Source: Myxocyprinus asiaticus
Taxonomy: Eukaryota; Chordata; Actinopteri; Cypriniformes; Catostomidae
NCBI RefSeq assembly: GCF_019703515.2
Contig: NC_059346.1
Span: forward strand, 17,801,501 to 17,865,500
Length of the DNA: 64,000 nucleotides
Direction of reading: 5' to 3'
The notes below the pieces were generated by a model. It was not told where the DNA came from, did no database searches, and saw only the letters and a list, made by a program, of their open reading frames with translations. Numbering within the stretch: position 1 is the first letter of the stretch; every line of letters starts with the position of its first letter. Positions 51,982-61,375 of the stretch are shown piece after piece. A program made the translations under genes and the position numbers.

Positions 51982-52207
51982 ACTTTACAGATCTTTATTG
52001 TAAAGGGTTTAAACAATGTTTTCCATGCTTGTTCAATGAACCATAAACAATTAATGAACATGTACCTGTGGAACAGTCGTTAAGGCACTAACAGCTTACA
52101 GACGGTAGGCAATTAAGGTCACGGTTATAAAAACTTAGGACACTATAGAGACCTTTCTACTGACTCTGCCCAGGGTCCCTGCTCACCTGCGTGAACATGC
52201 CCTAGGC

Positions 52208-53154
52208 ATGCTGCATGGAGGCATGAGGACTGCAGATGTGGCCAGGGCAATAAATTGCAATGTCCGTACTGTGAGACGCCTAAGACAGCGCTACAGGGAG
52301 ACAGGAAGTACAGCTGATCGTCCTCGCAGTGGCAGACCACATGTAACAACACCTGCACAGGATCTGTACATCCGAATATCACACCTGCAGGACAGGTACA
52401 GGATGGCAACAACAACTGTCCGAGTTACACCAGGAATGCACAATCCCTCCATCAGTGCCCAGACTGTCCGCAATAGGCTGAGAGAGGCTGGACTGAGGGC
52501 TTGTAGGCCTGTTGTAAGGCAGGTCCTTACCAGACATCAACGGCAACAATGTCGCCTATGGGCACAAACCCACATTCGCTGGACCAGACAGAACTGGCAA
52601 AAAGTGCTCTTCACTGACGAGTCATGGTTTTGTCTCACCAGGGATTCGTTTATCGTCGAAGGAATGAACGTTACACCGAGGCCTGTACTCTGGAGAGGGA
52701 TCGATTTGGAGATGGAGGGTCCGTCATGGTCTGGGGCGGTGTGTCACAGCATCATCGGACTGAGCTTGTTGTCATTGCTGGCAATCTCAACGCTGTGCGT
52801 TACAGGAAAGACATCCTCCTCCCTCATGTGGTACCCTTCCTGCAGGTTCATCCTCCTCCAGCATCACAATGCCACCAGCCATACTGCTCGTTCTGTGCAT
52901 GATTTCCTGCAAGACAGGAATGTCAGTGTTCTGCCATGGCCAGCGAAGAGCCCGGATCTCAATCCCATTGAGCACGTCTGGGACCTGTTGGTTCGGAAGG
53001 TGAGGGCTAGGGCCGTTCCCTCCAGAAACTTGCAAGTGCCATGGTGGAAGAGTGGGGTAACATCTCACAGCAAGAACTGGCAAATCTGGTGCAGTCCATG
53101 AGGAGGAGATGCATTGCAGTACTTAATGCAGCTGGTGGCCACACCAGATACTGA
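52208..53154 (+). pseudogene. Tc1 transposase, near full-length with three frame breaks
   Basis: An N-terminal paired-like HTH (MRTADVARAINCNVRTVRRL, then RQRYRETG) and the catalytic region are open from 52208. Frame changes are needed near 52640 (missing bases before FVYRRRNERY), near 52850 and near 53033. The protein then ends normally at TGA 53152-53154 (GGHTRY). Landmarks are VLFTDESWF, GGSVMVWGGV and WPAKSPDLNPIEHVWD, so all three DDE-type acidic positions are still present. The breaks make it a dead copy, but the coding sequence is only lightly decayed, suggesting fairly recent activity. Confidence 0.9.
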
Positions 53155-53910
53155 CTGTTACTTTTGATTTTGACCCCCCTTTGTTCAGGGACACATTATT
53201 CCATTTCTGTTAGTAACATGTCTGTGAAACTTGTTCAGTTTATGTCTTAGTTGTTGAATCTTTTTATGTTCAGACAAATATTTACACGTTAATTTTGCTG
53301 AAAATAAAAGCAGTTGAAAGTGAGAGGACGTTTCTTTTTTTGCTGAGTTTATATATAAACTATAGCAAGTACAACACATGACCAGTATAATTTGGCTATT
53401 GACATTTGGGTGTGCTACTACAATTCTGTTCGTTTTGTCTATTTAGACTCAATAAGTGCCTGACAAAAATACATATGTATGTAACTTATGTTTTCTGTAG
53501 CTCAATATGCGTTTGACAGCCAGTTGAGTCTCATAAAAGTTCAGTGTGGAAGTAATGAATCCTGTTCTATCATTTGTTGCATTATCTCTTTGATATTTAA
53601 AAAAATAAAACGCCAAAATATACCATAGTATATTCTATTATTTTCAAATTGTCTCAAAAATGCTTTGAAAATGTTACACTAACTGGGCATTTTGTAAATC
53701 AATTTGTGATTATAAGTGCCGGATTGCTAAAACCCAAATATGCAATAATGTTTTGTGAAGTGCCCATGCATTTAAGAATTAAAAGAGAACCTTGCATCTG
53801 AACATTTCATGGGTTTCTGAGTCACAATGAGCTTTTCATTTTATTTATCTAATATCTAAGAGTGTTAATGTTGAGTGTATGTAGTGCTGTACTTTCATGT
53901 TTTTTTTCTT

Positions 53911-55745
53911 TCATTTCCCTTTTTTCCCCTTTCCTTTCTTTCCTTTCTTGGGCTTCGCTTTGGCCTTCATGGCTTTGCGTACACAAAAGCCTCTCCAGTG
54001 GGCCTGGATGATAATGGCGGCTTGGCTATACAACTCTCTTTCTCTCTCCTGCTGTTCCCTCTGCTCCTGAGCCTGCTGTCGCTCCTCCATTATCTGGGAG
54101 TACTCAAGGTCAAGAATTGCAAAATGTTCCTCCAGCTCTGTCAGTTCTGCCTTCTCTTCCTCATATATGTGTATCAATTCCTCCAGCTCAGTCTACATAG
54201 ACACACACACACCAAAATACACACATTACACAGAAAAAAAAAAAAAAATGCATATATCACACAAACATATGAATCAGATGAATCATCTGCTGAAAGTTAA
54301 TTTAGTTGTACACTAGCAGCTAACAAACATGGACTACTAAATTTTTTTATCATAAAATGTGTCAACAAAAGTGAAACTCAGATTAAATCTACCTGTTTCT
54401 CGCCCATTTCAGCATCATATTTCTGGATCCAGTTCTCTATCTCAGTTTCTTCCTTGTATTTTTTCTGCACATCAAAACCAGCAACATTTACATTTAAAAA
54501 AGATTTTCACTACAGTCATGCTGTTACTGTAATTATTTGACATATTAATAACACATATACTCAGTTTCATTAACTGAACGACACCTGGATGTGCATAAAC
54601 ACACCTTTCGTAGTGCCAGTTCTCTCTCTCTGTTCTCTGCAATCACGTTTTTGAGCTGAGCTCTCAGTTGATTGGCCTCCTCCTGCGCACAAGCCATTTT
54701 CCCCTCTGAAGTTTTCTTATCTGATTGACTCTGTTTCTCAGCTTCCTGTTGAGTTCGGACCACAAACTCCTCCAAGCCCTTTTCCATCCGATGCAGTGAG
54801 CTCTTCAGCTGGTGCATTTTCTTTGTCAACATGGAGATCTGAAGAGGAGGGAGAGTCAAACCGAAAGAATTAATGAAAAAAGGGCACAGAAATAGAGGGA
54901 GAGAATGTTAGAGAAACTTTGGATAATTTATATTCAACTGTGAAGATTCTCAATCGTCCAAGACTGTCTTATAGAAAGTGTTTTCCATTTGTTCAATGGA
55001 AAAAAAGTAGAATAAAATACATTATACATGAGACTAACATTTTTTAACTTTATAACATTCTTTGCATTTTATCGTAGTATCTCACCTCTGTGTCCCTGTC
55101 TTTTATTGCCATGGCAACCTCTCTGTCTAGTGAGTCTATCAGCTCTTGGTTGGCATGGTGTAATAGGCTGACTTCCCGCATCATCTGACTGCGTTCCCTT
55201 TTCTCTGCTGGGGATGTGAGCAGCCTCTCCGATGCAACTTCCCATAACTCGCACATACCATCTCTCAGCTTCTGAGACTCCATCCTTTCCTCTGTGTTAG
55301 GCCCTAGCCCTTTAAGGACATCTAAACCTGTGTACTGTCTGACCCTAAATATCCGCAGAATGTTCCGGAAGGAGTCCTGAACTGCCTTTGACCTGGCGTG
55401 TTGTTCCCCGAGTTCACCTTGATTGAGACCCCCATCAAGCACCATAGCTTGGTACATTTCCCCAAGCCTTTGGTGCTCTTTCAGTGCCCTGATCACCTCT
55501 TCTTCAAGACTCAAGGAAAGTGCTTCTGGACACTTCAGCAAAGTGTGTAGGAGAGAGACTATCCCCATTTGCTGAACACACTCATCTAGTACCCCCAAAA
55601 TGAGCTGTGTGTCCAGAGAGGCAAGTGTCTTCCTGGGAAGGTTGATGATCTTTAAGAAGTCTGATTTCGTTTTCTTTTGGGGAGCAGGCATGAGCGTGTC
55701 TGAGGGTCTGTTTCGAGGAGGAAGAGCAGCTGATTCTGAGCCCAT
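53911..55745 (-). CDS. iqcd: IQ domain-containing protein D (dynein regulatory complex subunit 10), four coding exons
   Basis: IQCD/DRC10 is a subunit of the nexin-dynein regulatory complex linking outer doublets in motile cilia and sperm. Exons in transcript order: 55745-55086, 54838-54605, 54464-54393 and 54192-53911. They total 1248 nt and encode 415 aa, with all junctions in phase 0; human IQCD is about 449 aa. The start [10 protein letters not shown] lies 3 bp inside an exon whose acceptor is at 55748-55749, so a 5' UTR exon lies further upstream. The N-terminal region is helical, followed by coiled coil (221-380) including [17 protein letters not shown]. An IQ motif follows at about 384-394 ([11 protein letters not shown]), then a Lys/Gly-rich tail. 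The minus-strand AATAAA is at 53840-53845, 66 bp after the stop. It is convergent with cfap73 and divergent from tpcn1. Confidence 0.92.
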
Positions 55746-55749
55746 TTCT

Positions 55750-56845
55750 TGAGAAAGAGAGAAAAAAAACTATTCAGATGTCAAATAAACAGACAACCTG
55801 TGATCTGACAAAACACTAGTAATGAAATTATTTCATTAGTATAATAATAAAAAATGCATTTAAATCAACTTTTTTTGAGAGACAAAATTGAACCGATAGG
55901 GGTGTAGATAACAACTCTGATCAATGTCTATTTACCAATCACTAATGATGTAGCCTATTAATTCAATATCAATTGTCAATGTCTAAGAAACAATGATTAA
56001 CAGTCTGCTCTAGCTCGACATGTTAATTACCGTCTTATGCTGGGGAGAAACGGTGTTTGCATAAAGTGAAACTTAAGTGACACTGGATGTGTCTGTAAGT
56101 CTGAAAGACAAACACAAACTTTGGTGTTATTTATATCAATTGCTATGACACCCGTTGGCATGACATTCTGATCTTCAACCCTCCACAACATTCAGTGACT
56201 TCACATTCCCGTAAATGAACAAAATTAATAATCTCTCTCGTGATTTAATAATATATGTATATAGATACAATTCACATGTATTTATTTTATAAACCCTCAT
56301 ATTATCTAATAGTTTTTAAAGAAACATATTTTTCAAACGACCGGGACTTTTAATGTGCAATTTTAGATTTTCCGTCTCTGCGACCAAAAACGACACTGTC
56401 GTAAAAAGACTGTCGTAAAAAGTCAGAGGCTCCGGCTTGTTGGCGGCGATTCTTTTATTTATAATTTTAGAAACTCGATTAAATCATATTTTTCTCCTTT
56501 ATAAAGTTAAATTCGTTTTATATTAGCTAAAAAAGCTGCAGTATACTTTGCGCTTGTGTTTTAATTTTAATAACAGATGACGAGTATGACGCAAAGAGCA
56601 GGCTCTGTTGCGGTTTTAATGATGATTAACTTAGACAGTTAAAGTTAAATAAAACAGATTTAGCACAGACTCTCAGTTTGGGAGAATAACTCGTCTTCTC
56701 TAACTCGTGTTGTGTAGTGCTACCAGTGTTAAAGTTTCTCTGCAGCAGTGAAAGGTTCGTTTATTGACCACATATAATTGGTGTCCCCTATAGAAATGTT
56801 TATATGTATACAAACTGCGATCTTCTCATCGTTTCTTTGTTATAG
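55750..56845. promoter_or_regulatory. Divergent iqcd/tpcn1 upstream region
   Basis: iqcd starts leftward at 55745 and the tpcn1 coding exon starts rightward at 56846, so 1.1 kb is shared. A CpG-containing stretch (about 56350-56470) is the best candidate for start sites. No clear RFX X-box was found for iqcd here. Confidence 0.35.
55857..56340. repeat. Direct repeat, copy 2 (partner at 49745-50040), in the iqcd-tpcn1 spacer
   Basis: Same motif order as copy 1 but with two extra segments (about 55925-56028 and 56042-56149). It overlaps the likely 5' UTR or promoter region of iqcd on the minus strand. Just beyond it, a 14-bp tandem ACTGTCGTAAAAAG occurs twice (about 56394-56421). Confidence 0.65.
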
Positions 56846-56849
56846 CGGG

Positions 56850-56928
56850 ATGACGGACGGGGACGACGACGTTCCGCTCATTCTGACCTGGGACGATGCG
56901 AGCAGCGGGCTACTAGAGGAGGATGAAA
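56850..56928 (+). CDS. tpcn1: Two pore segment channel 1, first coding exon only (partial)
   Basis: TPC1 is an endolysosomal cation channel responsive to NAADP and PI(3,5)P2. Only the first coding exon lies in the window: 56846-56928, with ATG at 56850 after an acceptor AG at 56844-56845 and a donor GAAA/GTGAGT after 56928 (phase 1). It encodes MTDGDDDVPLILTWDD and continues SGLLEEDE. The DDDVPLIL block matches the N-terminus of human TPCN1 and includes an acidic-dileucine-type sorting motif (DDVPLI). The identification rests on this short block plus the neighbour iqcd, which is next to TPCN1 in human. No further exon was recognised up to 64000, so intron 1 is at least 7 kb. Confidence 0.72.
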
Positions 56929-57796
56929 GTGAGTATATGTGTGTTTATCCTTATAGATACTTAAGCTTCACATGCACTAATGTTAGGTCACGAGTGATTC
57001 AGTGGTAACAGACTGAGATTTGAGGAGCTGTCCAGTCAAAGAATCAGACCTTTTTTTTTTTTGTATTTTTATTTAGACCTTTGGTTTACCAGAGCTGCTT
57101 TTTAACCAATAGGCACTCGGCACTTGCCTAGAGCTCTGTCACAGGACGTTTGTGTGTGCAGGCAGTGCCACCCAGCACTGGCTTTTGTCTCCTGGGTTTG
57201 ACCTGTCAGTTACTGTAGGCCAGAGCATCAGAACCCATGTAGTTACTTTCGTGCGTACAAAGTGTGTTACTCTTTCAGGAATGTTGATTACTAGATTTTC
57301 TGAGATACTGCATATCCTGGTGTACATTAAACTTGATATTTAACACACATTCTCTCTGTATTAGAACATTTCCTTCGTTCTGGGACCTCCATCATGTCAA
57401 TCGGTAGAAAAAAAGGCCATTTAAATTATTTGGAGTTCCAAATACTGACTCTAGAGGGCGCTGCAGTGTAGTAAGCATTTAGTCATGGTTGGCTCTAAAA
57501 TGCAAATTTGTACGTTTTCTGCATAAGTGTAGTGTCATTTATGGTGGAAACATGTTCCGACCATTTTATAAGAGCGTGTCTTATGTTTAAAATGTAAAAA
57601 GCGTACGGCAGGGATGTATCTAATACAGAGGCGTTGTGCCACAATAAGTGGCGATATCAGCATGCTCTCAGCTCTATTTCTTTGTCGCTCATCCGCAGTC
57701 CAAATGCAAACAAATGCACTCATGCTCCTTATTTATATCCTGTACAATCCAGCTACAATTTTGTTTTACTCAAAAAGCTTAAGACTAGACCAACCG

Positions 57797-58298
57797 ACGC
57801 CTTATGCAATTCAAGATTTTACATAGATTCTATTGGACCCCCTCTAGATTGTATAGGCTTGGTCTTAAAGACACACCCACCTGCTGGTGATGTCAGTCAG
57901 AAGATGGAGACACAACCCATGTTTTTTGGTTGTGTGTAAAGATCCAAGAATTTTGGTTGAGGGTTCAGAGTTTTATGTGTGAGGTATTGGGCACTCGGAT
58001 TTCGTTTAGCCCCAGACTCTGTGTTTTGGGCAATGGGGCGGTCGTCAATGTGGGGAATAAATACACAAAAAATTGGGTTCTAACCAGTGTAATGATCGCC
58101 AGACAAATTATTTTAAGGGGATGGAGGTCGGCTGGAGCGCCCCCATTTCAGGAGTGGTGCACAGAGATGGGGATGGTGGTGGCTTTTGAGGAAGTGTCGT
58201 TTAGAAGACTGGGTAACATGGATTTGATTGATGGGAACTTTTTGGAGGGCTCTCGGGGAGGGGCAGTGGAGAGAGAGGTATAGGTATAAATGTGTGTG

Positions 58299-58360
<62 letters not shown>

Positions 58361-58523
58361 GTATATACTCATGTGTGACCACAGGAATGTTTGTTGAGGG
58401 TCAGGGCGGGGTTGGGGATTGGGAGGGGGAAGGGTAATAGTGGGGGTTAAATGTTGATTCTATGTATATATGTTTTGGTTTTCTTTATTTACTCTATGAA
58501 TCAATAAAAAAATTTAATCACAA
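57797..58523 (+). mobile_element. 5'-truncated L1-type LINE with 16-bp target duplication
   Basis: The interior encodes the C-terminal end of an L1/Tx1-like reverse transcriptase with broken frames (YIDSIGPPLDCIGLVLKTHP, then KIQEFWLRVQSFM and WRSAGAPPFQEWC). It ends with an A-rich tail (CAATAAAAAAATTTAATCAC). The flanks share a perfect 16-bp duplication AAGACTAGACCAACCG (57781-57796 and 58524-58539). Only about 0.73 kb remains; an (AT)n run (58303-58358) lies in its 3' part. It is in tpcn1 intron 1, same orientation as the gene. Confidence 0.85.
58303..58358. repeat. (AT)n microsatellite
   Basis: About 28 AT units within the 3' part of the L1 insertion. Confidence 0.95.
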
Positions 58524-58554
58524 AAGACTAGACCAACCGGCTATTATACCATAT

Positions 58555-59834
58555 TACCAAGCTCAATCATCAGCATTTGTGGCATAATGTTGATTACCAC
58601 AAAAATGATTTTGTCTCGTCCGTCCTTTTATTAAAAAAAAAAGAAAAAAAAAAAAAAGAGCAAAAATCTAGGTTGCAGTGTGGCACTCACAATGGAAGTA
58701 AATGGGGCCAATGTTTTGAGGGTTTAAAGGCAGAAATGTGAAGCTAATTATTATATAAAAGCACTTACATTAATTCTTCTGTTAAAACTCATGTAATATT
58801 TGACCTGTACAGTTGTTTAAATCATAATTTGTACAGTCATTTTCGGGTTTTAGGGTTTGTTGACATAACAATAAACCGACATATTGGCTTTATGATTAAT
58901 CAGTGCCGATAGTTGCTTTTAAGAAATATCGGTTATCAGCAAACATCTATGCAGATATTTGCCGGTATTTTTTTTTATCCACCATGTTCCTCTGGTAATT
59001 ATGTTTTGAAAATTGAAGCAAGGACATGCAGAGAAAAATGCGACTATATGGAAACATCCCTCATCAGCACATACATACTGTGTATGTATGTAATATGTAA
59101 TATACTTCATATATTGCTAATAATAATAATAATAATAATATAATATAGGCTAAAAATATCTTCATTTGGTAAATATGAAATATAGAGCACTGTAACTGAG
59201 CCAAATCGCCATCATTTCAGAATAAGAGTCCCTGGTGTGTTTCAGGGTTGTTTGGTGTTAAAAGTCCCATGATATGCAACCAATCTTCTTTTTTTTCTTA
59301 TTATTATTGGGATTTTGGTTGAAAAATAAACTACATTTGTTATATTATTCAATTTGGGCTCTGGCCTCCATGTCTGTGCCGACTAAGAAAATGTAGTTAC
59401 GTTCTATGAATCAATTTTAAAAACTATCTGCCGATTAATTGGCTATCTGCCTTTTCCACCACCTTAGTTATCAGTATCGGCAAAATACACTATCGGTCGA
59501 CGTCTAGTTGACATTATGTCGCCATGGCACGAAGTTGTAAAATTGTCTTTAACTTTACACAGAAAAGGTTAGTAAGCGATTTTATCACACTAAAATCATG
59601 TTAACATGCATATTGTTTATGTCCTGGGGCTATACTTTTGTAAATAGTGAGTATTTTAACGTTTATGAATTGGCCCCCATTCACTTCCATTGTAAGTGCC
59701 TCACTGAAACATCTGAAAGATGTTTTTAAAGAAAATGAGGGACAGGTCAAAGTAAATTTTTGTGGTAATCAGCATTATGCCACAAATGCTGTAGATTGAG
59801 CTTAACTTGTATTGAACCTGGAACATTCCTTTAA
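58555..59834. mobile_element. Family C foldback element split by a hAT element
   Basis: The left arm (58555-58866) and right arm (59507-59834) reproduce the 33858 family, with TCAGCATTTGTGGCATAATG at the left and ATTATGCCACAAATGCTGTA at the right, ending CATTCCTTTAA. The gap is filled by a family B hAT copy. Confidence 0.8.
58867..59506 (-). mobile_element. hAT-type element (family B), uninterrupted copy
   Basis: Reverse-oriented relative to 45590-47353. It ends ATCGGTCGACGTCTA at the right; the left end is decayed (ACCGACATATTGG). An 8-bp duplication GTTGACAT flanks it (58859-58866, 59507-59514). It lacks the family A insertion carried by the cfap73 copy. Confidence 0.75.
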
Positions 59835-59877
59835 TAAATGGTTGACATTCCAGTTTTTGCATTGAAATAAATATTCT

Positions 59878-60697
59878 GCACTGTAAAAAAAATCCTGTTG
59901 TTTTTACAAAAAAAAAAAATAAAATAAAGTAAAAATGTAAACAACTTTACAGAACAACCTGTAAATTTTACAGTTTAAAACGGTTGTAATTTACATGACA
60001 ACGATGGTACTGTAAAAAAATAAATAAAAAAAAATCTGTTAAATTTACAGTAAAAAAACGTCAGAAACTTGATATTAACCTTCTGAAACTGAAAAAATCT
60101 GCTTTTTACTACATAATGTATTGTTAATCACCGTGAAAATGACAGAAGATCACATGATGACATGAAGTTCACCAATAGTGGCTCTTCCAGGAGCAATGAC
60201 CAATAAACATATAGAGACAGTGCTCAGTGTCACTCACACAAACACTAAACACCATCAGGGTAACACATGTGAAATTAAAATAATGTAATAAACATTAACT
60301 AAACTACATTAAATATAAAACAGAACATCCCAATGTACATAACTGATATTAAAAATAAGAAGAAACATAACTATTCCCCATAAAATATAATGAAATATGA
60401 TGGGTCATGCAGGGAATTGTGGGAACGCCCGATACTGTTTTTTATAATAATTTACTGTAAAAAGTACATGTACTCTCTTGTTAAATATAATGTAAAGTTT
60501 TACCAATAATTATACAGGAAAATTGTACTTTTAATTCTAAAAATAATTACTTTTTTTTTACAACATTTTATTGTAAAAACTACTGTATTGTCTTTAAAAA
60601 AAAAACATTACTGTATATTTTACAGTTAATATCTGTAAAAGTCTTTTTTTAATAGTCTTTTACCGTTAAAATTACAGAATGTTTTTTAGTGTACTAA
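59878..60697. mobile_element. Palindromic ACTGTAAAAAA-type MITE
   Basis: Starts CACTGTAAAAAAAATCCTG and ends with ATTACAGAATGTTTTTTAG followed by TGTA. It is rich in TTTACAGT/ACTGTAAA inverted motifs throughout. The family is common in teleosts and non-coding. Confidence 0.65.
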
Positions 60698-60999
60698 AAC
60701 CTGATCCTACGATCCTATTCATTCATCAAAATGCAAATCTGGTTTGTATAAAACTGCATTTCAATGGCAATTTGGAATGAAGGCCATACAACTAAAACCA
60801 ATCATGGTGATGATATGAAATTACATAATTACGTGAAGTCACATCATTATTTACATTTCATCAGAATACCCAGATTTAGAAGTACCTTCAATGGAGAAAC
60901 AGGATTTGGGTTTCAGTGTCCCATAATGTCCACTGTTTAAGCTAGCCGTAATGTGGAATCACTTGCTGCAGCTTTAAAGAATGTAGCCCTGTGTATCAT

Positions 61000-61375
61000 C
61001 AGTCAGTCAGCCACTTTTATTTGTAAAGCACAATAATTGTTGACCATAGTGCTGTACAATGCTAGGGCTTAAAACAAAACATTTAAAAACAACATCATTT
61101 ACACATAAAAACAAAGACAAATATAGAAAGACACTGCTACTCTAACACTGATCCATAAGCTGCAGAGAAAAGGTAAGTTTTAAGAAGTGATTTAAAAGCA
61201 TCAATTGTAGGACAGGTTATAATATGGACTGGCAGACTGTTTCAGAGTCATGGGGCCGCAACTGAAAATGCACAAGCACCCTTACATTTTAATTGGGACT
61301 TGGGGACAGAAAACAGCATACAGTCTGAAGACCTTAAATTCATGTGGGCTTATGTAAGTCTGAGGAAAGAAATGA
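61000..61375. repeat. Degenerate dispersed repeat
   Basis: Contains TTTATTTGTAAAGCACAATA, GTGCTGTACAATGCTAGGGC and CAGACTGTTTCAGAGTCATGG followed by GGCCGCAACTG. This motif order is seen in many fish genomes and resembles an old LINE 3' region. The class is uncertain. Confidence 0.4.

Larger units (their letters stand above)
51486..53350 (+). mobile_element. Tc1 element (element 3), split by a SINE
   Basis: The left portion (about 51486-51536) and the main portion (51993-53350) belong to one Tc1 transposon; 51548-51981 is a later SINE. The right end has GTGAGAGGACGTTTC followed by TTTTTTTGCTGAGTTT, a typical terminus of this cyprinid/salmonid Tc1 group. The matching left terminus is lost or truncated, so the element cannot move even if transposase were supplied. 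Confidence 0.75.

Noticed and set aside
57366..57404. Possible second tpcn1 exon (in-frame between a TATTAG acceptor and a TCG/GTAGAA donor)
   Set aside because: It is only about 39 bp and its translation (NISFVLGPPSCQS) does not resemble the TPC1 N-terminal region; such chance exons are common.
58113..58382. Tyr/Ile-repeat minus-strand protein
   Set aside because: It is a translated (AT)n microsatellite within an L1 remnant.
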